Translations under genes and position numbers: made by a program | Notes under the pieces: model-generated | What the model was told of the DNA's origin: nothing | The model's database searches: none | The model's input: the letters and a program-made list of their open reading frames with translations, nothing else | In this document: positions 14,171 through 21,305 of the stretch, in pieces | Layout: each line of letters opens with the position of its first letter | Numbering within the stretch: the stretch's first letter is position 1 | Assembly: GCA_900551135.1 (NCBI GenBank) | Contig: URUX01000010.1 | Coordinates: 1 to 26,331, forward strand | From: an uncultured Clostridium sp. | Lineage (GTDB): Bacteria; Bacillota; Clostridia; Lachnospirales; Lachnospiraceae | Length of the DNA: 26,331 nt | Reading direction: 5' to 3'

Positions 14171-15364
14171 ATGGCAAAAGCTAAGTTTGAGAGAACAAAA
14201 CCGCATTGTAACATTGGTACCATCGGACACGTTGACCATGGTAAAACAACTTTAACAGCAGCTATCACAAAAGTTCTGTCTGAAAGAGTTGCTGGTAACA
14301 CAGCTACAGATTTCGCTAATATCGATAAAGCTCCGGAAGAAAGAGAACGTGGTATCACAATTTCTACAGCACACGTTGAGTATGAAACAGAGCATAGACA
14401 CTATGCACACGTTGACTGCCCAGGCCATGCTGACTACGTTAAGAACATGATCACAGGTGCAGCTCAGATGGATGGTGCTATCCTCGTTGTTGCTGCTACA
14501 GATGGTGTTATGGCTCAGACTAAAGAGCACATCCTTCTTTCCCGTCAGGTAGGTGTTCCTTACATCGTTGTATTCATGAACAAATGTGATATGGTTGATG
14601 ATGAAGAACTTCTTGAACTGGTAGAAATGGAAATTCGTGAACTCTTAAGCGAGTATGACTTCCCAGGAGATGACATCCCGGTTATCCGTGGATCAGCTCT
14701 TAAAGCTCTTGAAGATCCGAGCAGCGAGTGGGGAGACAAGATCATGGAACTTATGGATGCTGTTGACAGCTACATTCCAGACCCACAGCGTGACACAGAT
14801 AAACCATTCGTAATGCCTGTAGAGGATGTATTCTCTATCACAGGTCGTGGTACAGTTGCTACTGGTAGAGTAGAGGCTGGTGTACTTCACGTATCTGACG
14901 AAGTTGAAATCGTTGGTATCAAAGAAGAAACACGTAAAGTTGTTGTAACTGGTATCGAAATGTTCCGTAAACTCCTTGATGAAGCTCAGGCTGGTGATAA
15001 CATCGGTGCACTTCTTCGTGGTGTTCAGAGAAACGAAATCGAGCGTGGACAGGTTCTTGCTAAACCAGGAACACTTACATGCCATACAAAATTCACAGCT
15101 CAGGTTTACGTTCTGACAAAAGATGAAGGTGGACGTCATACTCCATTCTTCAACAACTATCGTCCACAGTTCTACTTCAGAACAACAGACGTAACAGGTG
15201 TTTGCAACCTTCCAGAAGGAACAGAAATGTGCATGCCTGGAGATAACATCGAAATGACAATCGAACTGATCCACCCAATCGCTATGGCTCAGGGTCTTAC
15301 TTTCGCTATCCGTGAAGGTGGACGTACTGTTGGATCAGGACGTGTTGCTACAGTTATCGAATAA
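14171..15364 (+). CDS. tuf: Translation elongation factor Tu
   Basis: 397 residues, full length. EF-Tu carries aminoacyl-tRNA to the ribosome. Motifs are GHVDHGKTT (P-loop), DCPGHADYV (switch II), NKCDMVDD (guanine recognition) and the HTPFFNNYRPQFYFRTTDVTG region of the third domain. Start ATG 14171 follows AAGGAGGACG. The gene has its own promoter and terminator. Codon choice is unlike the neighbouring translation genes: Thr is nearly always ACA, and Leu is often CTT or CTC. This suggests a different selective history, gene conversion with another tuf copy, or transfer. Confidence 0.98.
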   Translation: MAKAKFERTKPHCNIGTIGHVDHGKTTLTAAITKVLSERVAGNTATDFANIDKAPEERERGITISTAHVEYETEHRHYAHVDCPGHADYVKNMITGAAQMDGAILVVAATDGVMAQTKEHILLSRQVGVPYIVVFMNKCDMVDDEELLELVEMEIRELLSEYDFPGDDIPVIRGSALKALEDPSSEWGDKIMELMDAVDSYIPDPQRDTDKPFVMPVEDVFSITGRGTVATGRVEAGVLHVSDEVEIVGIKEETRKVVVTGIEMFRKLLDEAQAGDNIGALLRGVQRNEIERGQVLAKPGTLTCHTKFTAQVYVLTKDEGGRHTPFFNNYRPQFYFRTTDVTGVCNLPEGTEMCMPGDNIEMTIELIHPIAMAQGLTFAIREGGRTVGSGRVATVIE

Positions 15365-15430
15365 TTTTAGCATAACATCTTAATTATATAAATAGAGTAC
15401 CGCAAGGTACATTGTGTCCAAACGTAAGAT

Positions 15431-15464
15431 ACCCCGGAACCGTAAGGTTTCCGGGGTTTTTCTG
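15431..15464 (+). terminator. Rho-independent terminator of tuf
   Basis: ACCCCGGAACC (15431-15441) pairs with GGTTTCCGGGGT (15446-15457) around GTAA with one bulge, followed by a T-rich tail. A smaller GTACC-GCAA-GGTAC hairpin (15397-15410) precedes it. This marks the end of the conserved housekeeping block. Confidence 0.9.
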
Positions 15465-15510
15465 TTGTGTAAAAAGTTTAAAATAAGGCTGTAAAGAATA
15501 GCGAATAAAT

Positions 15511-15562
15511 TAAAAACAGGCAGGTATGGGAAGAAAATGAAAATCTTCGCATATCTGCCTGT
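15511..15562 (-). terminator. Minus-strand terminator facing the tuf operon
   Basis: On the minus strand ACAGGCAG (complement of 15555-15562) pairs with CTGCCTGT (complement of 15516-15523), with an inner ATGCGAAGA/TCTTCCCAT stem. TTTTTAATTTA follows. It lies 15 bases beyond the stop of the minus-strand gene remnant and would end its transcript. Confidence 0.8.
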
Positions 15563-15577
15563 GATACTGTTATGATA

Positions 15578-15928
15578 CTATTTCTGTTCGTTATTGGAAA
15601 ATTTCTGTGCTAAAAGTTCATCTCGTTTACGGATTCGTGTTTCAAAATCCAGTTCTTCAATTTCTTTATGAGTGACAGGTTTGGAAGTGTAGTATTCCAA
15701 CGTCTGTTTCTTCCACATATCAAACATATCTTTACCTGTGAAATAAGATTCCAGGCTTTCTCTGTTCTCCTGCAGATCGGCAAGAAAATTGCACATATCT
15801 GCATTTAAAGAGTGTTCCGGATCATTTCCATAAAAGCGAAGTCCGGCATACCATTTCTGTGTTTCTGTTTCTATATCACCGGGAAATTTATTATTTATAT
15901 CCAGTTCATACCAGAGTTCATTGGATTC
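15578..15928 (-). pseudogene. N-terminally truncated gene of unknown function
   Basis: The minus-strand frame encodes a soluble charged segment, readable from about HESNELWYELDINNKFPG through QKWYAGLRFYGNDPEHS and MCNFLADLQENRESLESYF to the end RDELLAQKFSNNEQK. The only ATG in frame is at 15796 (72 residues). The frame is open with protein-like sequence for about 40 codons before it, up to a stop near 15990. No proper start or ribosome binding site exists upstream. Beyond about 15928 the other strand carries a different gene remnant. I read this as the 3' part of a gene cut by a deletion. No family was recognised. A native terminator follows. Confidence 0.55.
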
Positions 15929-16573
15929 ATGATTGATGAGAGACTGGAATCTGCTATCAAACAGACTGGTGTGAGAGTGCTTATTTTAGATTCGATTCAG
16001 GCATACCTTGGAGGAACAATGGATATGAACCGGGCAAATGAAGCAAGGGATATGACAAAAAGATTGAGCTTGCTGGCAGAAAAGTATAAATGTGCAATTT
16101 TATTAATCGGACACATGAATAAAGCTGGGGGAAATAAAGCTGCACATAGAGGAATGGGTTCGATTGACTTTTTTGCGGTAGCCAGGAGCGTATTACTGGT
16201 AGGAAGAATAGAGGGAGAACCGGATTTAAGAGCAGTGGTTCAGATTAAAAATAATCTGGTTGCATTTGGACATTCCAAAGCATTTCGCCTGACAGAAACC
16301 GGATTTGAGTGGATAGGTGACTATGAAATCACCGCAGATGAGGTGCTTGGTGGAATTGCTCCAAAGGTAAATAAACTGGAACAGGCAAAAAAGATGCTGA
16401 GGGAACTGGCAAAAACATCAGCTTCTGTGCAAAGCAGTGAAATCTTTGATAAGGCAGAAGAGTTGAATATTTCTAAAAGAACACTGGAAAATGCAAAAAA
16501 GGAACTTGGAATTAAGGCAAGACGAATCGGTAATTCATGGTATTGGGATTTAGATAAAGTTAAGCCGGAATAA
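15929..16573 (+). pseudogene. C-terminal part of a RepA-like AAA/RecA-fold ATPase
   Basis: About 214 codons from an internal ATG resemble the C-terminal half of RepA/AAA_25-type ATPases found on plasmids and integrative elements. Seen are DERLESAIKQTGVRVLILDSIQAYLGG (Walker B strand), MNRANEARD, ILLIGHMNKAGG, HRGMGSIDFFAVARSVLLVG and TGFEWIGDYEITADEVL, then a C-terminal winged-helix-like tail. The N-terminal P-loop domain is missing. Upstream codons in the same frame do not resemble the family and lie antisense to another gene remnant. It is therefore a deletion remnant of a mobile element and should lack ATPase activity. Confidence 0.75.
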
Positions 16574-16611
16574 ATTAAGGGTGCAACATTGCAGAGTATG
16601 AGAAAAACGGA

Positions 16612-16944
16612 ATGAGTTATACGTTGCATGGAGATTACTATTTGCCGGATCTGGTTTTGAACGAAGCAGAACCGACATATGGAATGTTACGAAAGCAGTT
16701 CTTAAAAGAACACAGATCAGCAAGGTATCAGTATCTGTTATTGACTGGAAAACTGAATGAACATCTGAACCAGACAGATCAGGAAGCCAGAGAACAGGTG
16801 GAAATGCTTATGAAACAGATGGCAGAAAAAAAGGGTGTAACTGAAGAATTAAAGGTACAGGATCAGATGAAGTGGGTTGGGTTAATGAATAATATAAAAG
16901 TTAGTGCAGAAGAGATTATATTGAAAAACATGGTATATGTGTGA
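16612..16944 (+). CDS. tnpV: TnpV-family transposon-encoded protein
   Basis: 110 residues resembling small TnpV proteins of Clostridia transposons: GDYYLPDLVL, YGMLRKQFLKEHRSARYQYLLLTGKLNEHL, AREQVEMLMKQMAEKKGVTEELK and the end VSAEEIILKNMVYV. Its biochemical role is not established. Readable sequence (EYEKNG) continues a few codons upstream of ATG 16612 to a TAA, and no clear ribosome binding site is visible, so the original start may be lost. It lies 38 bases after the RepA-like remnant, and both probably come from the same decayed element. Confidence 0.75.
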   Translation: MSYTLHGDYYLPDLVLNEAEPTYGMLRKQFLKEHRSARYQYLLLTGKLNEHLNQTDQEAREQVEMLMKQMAEKKGVTEELKVQDQMKWVGLMNNIKVSAEEIILKNMVYV

Positions 16945-16978
16945 GTGTGAGAGAAGAGATCGCTCTTTTACACTTTTG
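16945..16978 (+). terminator. Weak terminator-like hairpin after tnpV
   Basis: AAGAG (16954-16958) pairs with CTCTT (16963-16967) inside an outer GTGT (16945-16948) / ACAC (16970-16973) pairing, followed by TTTTG. The stem is short and interrupted, so efficiency is uncertain. Confidence 0.4.
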
Positions 16979-17010
16979 TATATATTAGAATAGCACTTTA
17001 GAAAGCACTA

Positions 17011-17019
17011 TGGTATAAT
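17011..17019 (+). promoter_or_regulatory. Extended -10 element in the gap before the secreted repeat protein
   Basis: TGGTATAAT gives a perfect -10 with the TG extension. The region 16979-17130 otherwise holds no gene. A ribosome-binding-like GAGGCGAGAG precedes only a 12-codon frame at 17105. AGCACT occurs twice (16992-16997 and 17004-17009) just upstream. It may be a leftover promoter of the decayed mobile element. Confidence 0.35.
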
Positions 17020-17139
17020 AAGGTGAAGATAAATCGGAATTGCAGATTTAGAAAAATTTTGGGTATTTGAAAAAAGATTGTACCCTTAAGAGGCGAGAGT
17101 AAATATGGTTTATAGGAAATCTTGTGCTGTTACACTTTC

Positions 17140-17170
17140 TTGACATTTTCATGACTGTTCTAAGGATATT
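17140..17170 (+). promoter_or_regulatory. Probable promoter with an OmpR-type direct repeat
   Basis: TTGACA (17140-17145) is a perfect -35; GATATT at 17165-17170 is a possible -10 with a long 19-base spacer. TGACATTTTCA (17141) and TGACTGTTCTA (17152) form a direct repeat with an 11-base period. This is one helical turn, the spacing used by OmpR/PhoB-family dimers. The long spacer plus direct repeat would fit activator-dependent transcription by the response regulator encoded at 18126. Confidence 0.45.
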
Positions 17171-17240
17171 TTTACATTTGCCTGAGCTATACTTTAGCCA
17201 TACCGAACAACCGGTAAATAAAAAATCAGGAGGTACTAAA

Positions 17241-18056
17241 ATGATGAACAGATTATTCAAAAGAGGAATGGTAATAGCACTTGCAGCAGCAATGACTACA
17301 TCCGCAGGTATTCCTGCCATGGCTGCCCAGAAGGAGACACAGGAGGAGACAGTGACTACATCAGAGGTAACACAAACAAATGTAGATTATGGTTCTCTCA
17401 CTCAGAAGGAGATTGAAGAGTTTAACTCCATTTATGACCGACTTGACGCTATCGACAAAGAGGTAATGAAAGATGCAGATGGTCTTTCTGATGAAGATAT
17501 CTATGCCAGATACGATCAGTATCAGGATGAAACCGATACCCTCATGGATCGCCTTGAGGAGCTTGATAAAAAAACCGGGTGGATCGACAACGAGGAATAT
17601 GAATATTCCGAGGATGGGTATAATGCTTTGTACGATACAGGCAAGCTCACCGCAGAGGAAGCAGAACAGCTTCAGAAAGCATATGAAAGAATCGAAGAAA
17701 TTGATGCGGAAGTGTGGACGGACGATGATCTTTCAGACGATGAGATCGAAGCCCGCTATGCAAAGTATGATGACGAGATTACATCACTGAACGCACAGAT
17801 TGAAACGCTTGAAAAGAAAGCGGGTTGGTATGAGGGATGCTATGGAAATTTGAGCGAAGATGAAGTCAATCAGCTTAACAGTATTTACAATAAAATTGAT
17901 GCAATCTATGACAATATTTATAACGGCTCTGATAACCTCTCTGATGAGGAATTTGCTTCTCGCTATGCGAAGTATTCAGATGAGATTGATGCTTTGGAGG
18001 CACAGGCAATCGCTCTTGAAGCGAAAGCAGGTGGAACTAAAATACAGACATACTGA
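17241..18056 (+). CDS. Secreted acidic protein with three ~62-residue helical repeats
   Basis: 271 residues. A Sec signal peptide (about 1-28, cleavage near PAMA) exports it; there is no membrane anchor, lipobox or cell-wall sorting motif. After a Thr/Glu-rich spacer come three tandem repeats at about 53-114, 136-196 and 204-264. Each has an LTxxE/LSEDE start, an IYxxIDAI-type helix, a DxLSDEEIxARYxKYxDEI block and a closing ALExKAGW stretch. They should form helical hairpins or coiled coils. The protein is very rich in Asp and Glu. Start ATG 17241 follows AGGAGGTAC, excluding the upstream in-frame start. A response regulator and sensor kinase follow directly, so it is probably the output or the signal partner of that system. 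No family was recognised. Confidence 0.85.
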   Translation: MMNRLFKRGMVIALAAAMTTSAGIPAMAAQKETQEETVTTSEVTQTNVDYGSLTQKEIEEFNSIYDRLDAIDKEVMKDADGLSDEDIYARYDQYQDETDTLMDRLEELDKKTGWIDNEEYEYSEDGYNALYDTGKLTAEEAEQLQKAYERIEEIDAEVWTDDDLSDDEIEARYAKYDDEITSLNAQIETLEKKAGWYEGCYGNLSEDEVNQLNSIYNKIDAIYDNIYNGSDNLSDEEFASRYAKYSDEIDALEAQAIALEAKAGGTKIQTY

Positions 18057-18125
18057 TTTTGAAAGATATAATATGGGGAATCTCACGGAATTTCTGAGGG
18101 ACTCCCCTCATGTGGGATTAAAGAT

Positions 18126-18815
18126 ATGGCAAAAAAAATCTATTTGGCAGATGATGAACAGGATATACGAGAAATACTCACAGAATTTTTATCCAATGCC
18201 GGATATGAGGTAACAGCATACAAGAATGGTGATACACTCTTTTCTGCTTTTCAGGAGAAGCCCTGTGATCTTGTTATTCTTGATATTATGATGCCGGGTT
18301 CAGACGGTCTTTCCATATGTAAAAAGTTAAGGACAATATCATCAGTTCCTATTATTATTTTGACGGCAAAGGATTCAGAGTCTGACCATATGAAGGGATT
18401 TATGTATGGAGGGGATGACTATCTGATTAAGCCATTTTCGCCGTCACTTCTTGTTGTCCGGGTAAATGCGTTGTTCCGAAGAGTTGAAATGAATATACCG
18501 GTAAAGGCAGATATTTCCTTTGGTGATGTGTGTTTTTCATGGGAGAAGCATAATGCCATTGTGAAAGAGCATGATATTGGTCTGACTATGACAGAATTTT
18601 CGCTTCTGGGATGTCTTATGGAACATGGTGGAACGGCAATCCCCCGGAATGAAATTCTCGACAAAGTATGGGGAATAGATTCTACGGAGATAGAAACCAG
18701 AGTTGTCGATGAGACAGTAAGAAGAGTCAGGCAGAAAATGAAGACCGCAGGCAGCAAAGTTCGCATTAGTGCTGTCTGGGGCTATGGCTATAAACTGGAG
18801 GATTGTAATGAATAA
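18126..18815 (+). CDS. OmpR-family response regulator (system 1)
   Basis: 229 residues. The receiver domain (about 1-118) has the acidic pocket D9/D10, phospho-acceptor D53 in LVILDIMMPG, T80 and K102 in LIKPF. The C-terminal winged-helix domain (about 130-227) carries RNEILDKVWG and VRRVRQKM...VWGYGYKL, typical of DNA-binding OmpR/PhoB members. Start ATG 18126 has only a weak upstream GGGA. A GGGGA (18075-18079) / TCCCC (18103-18107) stem sits in the 69-base gap after the secreted repeat protein gene and may tune downstream expression. The partner kinase gene overlaps by 8 bases. A likely target is the direct repeat at 17141-17162. Confidence 0.92.
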   Translation: MAKKIYLADDEQDIREILTEFLSNAGYEVTAYKNGDTLFSAFQEKPCDLVILDIMMPGSDGLSICKKLRTISSVPIIILTAKDSESDHMKGFMYGGDDYLIKPFSPSLLVVRVNALFRRVEMNIPVKADISFGDVCFSWEKHNAIVKEHDIGLTMTEFSLLGCLMEHGGTAIPRNEILDKVWGIDSTEIETRVVDETVRRVRQKMKTAGSKVRISAVWGYGYKLEDCNE

Positions 18816-19968
18816 GACACGTTATAAAATTGCCACACTTACAGGTTCCGCCGTTATGGCAGCCATGCTTTTGAGCCTGCTGATTCTGAACATAGTTTTT
18901 AATAAAAAAATAGAGCTGAGAGCTGAGAATGCAATTAAAAACGTTTTTACTTTGAATTCAGACGAATATTTGAATTACGAATCTGAAAATGATACGGGCT
19001 CTTTATATTATGCCTCACTTGTATATATGGGGGCAGATTCAGAAAACAGGGATGACATATATCAGATTCTGACACCCAAAGAGAAGAAACTTATTGACTG
19101 GTATGAAACACACCCGTCTGATGAAATGCAAAGGGCAAAAATTAACGAAGCAACTTATTATATGAAAGCCAGAACAGAGTATTACGAAGACAGCAATGAG
19201 AGATTACTTGCTTATGTGGATGTTACCGGCGAACCAGAACTCGTAAAAGAAATCAGTTTTGGTGTTTTGCTGGATGCTTTTGTCATTGCCGCTCTCGGTG
19301 CTGCCATTGGATATTTTCTCGGGAAAAAACTTGAACAAAATGACAAAGCTCAGAAGACCTTTTTTGAGAATACATCTCACGAATTAAAAACCCCGCTTAT
19401 GGCAATTTGCGGATATGCGGAGGAGATTGAAATGGGAGTCATTACCGATTATTCTCAAGCGGGCAGAATGATAGTGTCTCAGACGGAGCGTATGAGTAAA
19501 CTTATTGAGGATATCCTGTATTTATCAAAAATGGAAAGCGGTACGGAACCATTAAAGTGTGAACCAATAGAAATGGCATCACTGGTTCAAGATATTTTGA
19601 TGCCGCTTGAAGGAATTGTGAACAGGCGAAACCTTTCAGTATCGTTAGAACTGGACGAAGGATATGTCAACGGAGACCCGGAGAAGCTGGAACACGCTGT
19701 TGCTAACCTGATAACTAATTCCGTAAAATATGCGTGTAGTCAAATCGAAATATCGTGGAAAAATCAAGTCCTTTCCATCTGGAATGATGGAGGAGAACTT
19801 AGCACAGAGGATTTTTCCCATATGTTTGAACGTTTTCATACGGGACAAAACGGAAACAGCGGAATAGGGCTTGCCCTCTCAAAAGAAATCGTTGAAATGC
19901 ACGGATGGAAACTTAGTGCGAAAAATGACAGGCATGGCATATGTTTATCAATGGTATGCCACAGTTAA
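18808..19968 (+). CDS. Membrane sensor histidine kinase (system 1)
   Basis: 386 residues. Membrane segments at about 8-31 and 151-172 bracket an extracytoplasmic sensor region of roughly 120 residues, which contains no domain I recognise. The dimerisation box FFENTSHELKTPLMAICGYAEEI places the phospho-accepting histidine at 191. The ATPase domain shows NLITNSVKYA (N box), IWNDGG (G1) and GNSGIGLALSKEIV (G2). Start ATG 18808 overlaps the regulator stop (ATGAATAA) and has GGAGG nine bases before. No HAMP domain is evident between the second membrane segment and the histidine box. The large outside domain suggests it reads an extracellular cue, possibly involving the secreted repeat protein. Confidence 0.92.
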   Translation: MNKTRYKIATLTGSAVMAAMLLSLLILNIVFNKKIELRAENAIKNVFTLNSDEYLNYESENDTGSLYYASLVYMGADSENRDDIYQILTPKEKKLIDWYETHPSDEMQRAKINEATYYMKARTEYYEDSNERLLAYVDVTGEPELVKEISFGVLLDAFVIAALGAAIGYFLGKKLEQNDKAQKTFFENTSHELKTPLMAICGYAEEIEMGVITDYSQAGRMIVSQTERMSKLIEDILYLSKMESGTEPLKCEPIEMASLVQDILMPLEGIVNRRNLSVSLELDEGYVNGDPEKLEHAVANLITNSVKYACSQIEISWKNQVLSIWNDGGELSTEDFSHMFERFHTGQNGNSGIGLALSKEIVEMHGWKLSAKNDRHGICLSMVCHS

Positions 19969-20041
19969 TTTAGGAACAATCAGGTTTACAGCTTCCAGTT
20001 TGTTGAGATGTTGCAAAATTTGGAATCAGGAGAGAATAAGA

Positions 20042-20422
20042 ATGATTAACAATTTAATGTACATAGAATTAAAAATGGGATATTCTGATGATGATCCGGC
20101 ATGGATTGGATATGTCAAAACTTCAAAAAGTAAGAAAACAATCTATTTTAATGACCATGCCTTTCAGAAAAATATCGGTAACTATGCAAATTATATAGAT
20201 ATTGAGAATGGTGATAAATATTGGATTTCCGGACTGAAAAAGGAAGAGAGCAATCGTCATTGGGCAGGACATGGAAAGATTATGATTGATCGTAGAGCTG
20301 TTAATGAATACCTTTTCCTGATTGGTGAAAAGGAATTGCCATTAAATCTGTTTGAAGTAGTTGATATTGAAGATAGATTTCCGGTTAAAAGAGTAAAAGA
20401 ATTATTGAATGAAAAGAAATAG
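20042..20422 (+). CDS. Conserved small protein of unknown function
   Basis: 126 residues, soluble, no signal peptide or membrane segment. Notable pieces are MINNLMYIELKMGYSDDDPAWIG, KTIYFND-AF, NYANYIDIENGDKYWISGLKKEESNRHWAGHGKIMIDR and a charged C-terminus. Tryptophan and tyrosine are frequent. I believe small proteins of this type recur in Clostridia accessory regions, but I cannot name the family or a function. Start ATG 20042 follows AGGAG at good spacing; the longer frame from 19871 overlaps the kinase gene and is rejected. It stands alone between two two-component systems, without clear promoter sequences. Confidence 0.75.
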   Translation: MINNLMYIELKMGYSDDDPAWIGYVKTSKSKKTIYFNDHAFQKNIGNYANYIDIENGDKYWISGLKKEESNRHWAGHGKIMIDRRAVNEYLFLIGEKELPLNLFEVVDIEDRFPVKRVKELLNEKK

Positions 20423-20460
20423 CAATGCCAGCAGTCTTGCAATATTGAGAATAAAAAAAT

Positions 20461-20489
20461 GTGACATTCTTACATATGCGTGCTAATAT
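20461..20489 (+). promoter_or_regulatory. Promoter of a putative small RNA
   Basis: GTGACA (20461-20466), exactly 17 bases, then TAATAT (20484-20489). No credible coding frame follows; an intrinsic terminator lies about 80 bases downstream. This promoter-terminator spacing defines a short transcript. Confidence 0.55.
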
Positions 20490-20495
20490 GAATAT

Positions 20496-20573
20496 AGAAA
20501 AAGAGTACTACTGATAGACGGTTAGTCCACATACTTATTGAAAATAACCGTTCACGCTGGGGCGGTTATTTTT
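20496..20573 (+). ncRNA. Putative ~78-nt small RNA, possibly an orphan type I antitoxin RNA
   Basis: The predicted transcript runs from the promoter at 20461-20489 to the terminator AATAACCG (20543-20550) / CGGTTATT (20563-20570) with its T run. ACGGTTA (20518-20524) is also perfectly complementary to TAACCGT (20545-20551), so a 5' stem competes with the terminator stem. On the opposite strand a frame ends in NNKTQK and a TAA at the terminator. As I recall, small holin-like type I toxins end in such a Lys/Asn-rich tail at a comparable convergent overlap. The toxin's hydrophobic part is absent here. Promoter and terminator are visible; the antitoxin role is inference. Confidence 0.45.
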
Positions 20574-20575
20574 GT
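20543..20575. terminator. Bidirectional intrinsic terminator
   Basis: AATAACCG (20543-20550) with CGGTTATT (20563-20570), 12-base loop. It is followed by T residues on the plus strand and by TTATTTTC on the minus strand. It could end the small RNA and also a convergent minus-strand transcript. Confidence 0.75.
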
Positions 20576-20627
20576 GTCTTGTTATTAACTTTGCCGAATA
20601 CCTTTGAGTAACGAGGGAGTGAGATAT

Positions 20628-21305
20628 ATGGAGCAATTATTGATTGTTGAAGATGATATTGGTTTGAATCAAGGTTTATGCAAAGCACTGAAAGTAGATG
20701 ATCGGAAGGTTATTTCCTGCAAAGACCTGAAAACGGCGAAGGAGCAGCTGCTTTGCGGCGGTGTATCCCTGATCCTGTTAGATATCAATCTGCCGGATGG
20801 CAGTGGGCTTGAATTGCTACGGGAGGTCAAGGAAACCACACCCGGGATTCCTGTTATTCTGCTGACTGCCAATGATACCGATCTGGACATCGTGGACGGA
20901 CTGGAGAGGGGCGCTGATGATTACATTACCAAGCCCTTTTCTCTTTCGGTTTTGCGGGCAAGGGTGAATACCCAACTGCGAAAGCAAGCGTCAAACCATA
21001 AAAATGCGCCGTTCCATATGGATCTATTTCACTTTGACTTTGAGGCTATGACCTTTTATGTGGGAGATTCAAAAGTGGAATTGAGTAAAACAGAACAAAA
21101 ATTACTGCGTCTGCTTGTTGAAAACCGAGGCCGAACCATGACCCGTGGAGACCTTGTCGACCGGATCTGGACAGATGGCGCAGAATATGTGGATGAAAAT
21201 GCTTTGTCTGTTACGATCAAGCGTCTGAGGGATAAGCTTGGCGCACAGAAATACATTAAAACCGTCTATGGAATCGGTTATAGCTGGGTGACAAAAGATG
21301 AATAA
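20628..21305 (+). CDS. OmpR-family response regulator (system 2)
   Basis: 225 residues. The receiver domain shows E8/D9/D10, phospho-acceptor D52 in LILLDINLPDG, T80 and K102 in ITKPF. The C-terminal winged helix includes TEQKLLRLLVENRGRTMTR and VTIKRLRDKLG...VYGIGYSW. Start ATG 20628 follows GAGGGAG at 8 bases, so the upstream in-frame TTG 20604 is rejected. The partner kinase gene overlaps by 8 bases and an ABC exporter follows. This is the usual arrangement of detoxification modules that respond to cell-envelope antimicrobials. The direct repeat GGAAAGA at 22237-22254 is the likely binding site. Confidence 0.93.
   Translation: MEQLLIVEDDIGLNQGLCKALKVDDRKVISCKDLKTAKEQLLCGGVSLILLDINLPDGSGLELLREVKETTPGIPVILLTANDTDLDIVDGLERGADDYITKPFSLSVLRARVNTQLRKQASNHKNAPFHMDLFHFDFEAMTFYVGDSKVELSKTEQKLLRLLVENRGRTMTRGDLVDRIWTDGAEYVDENALSVTIKRLRDKLGAQKYIKTVYGIGYSWVTKDE

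Noticed and set aside
14693..15274. 193-codon minus-strand frame opposite tuf
   Set aside because: Phe/Cys/Thr-rich antisense of a strongly biased gene; no homology seen.
15812..15928. Native N-terminus of the RepA-like ATPase from ATG 15812
   Set aside because: These codons have no similarity to the family, lie antisense to a better coding frame, and do not supply the P-loop.
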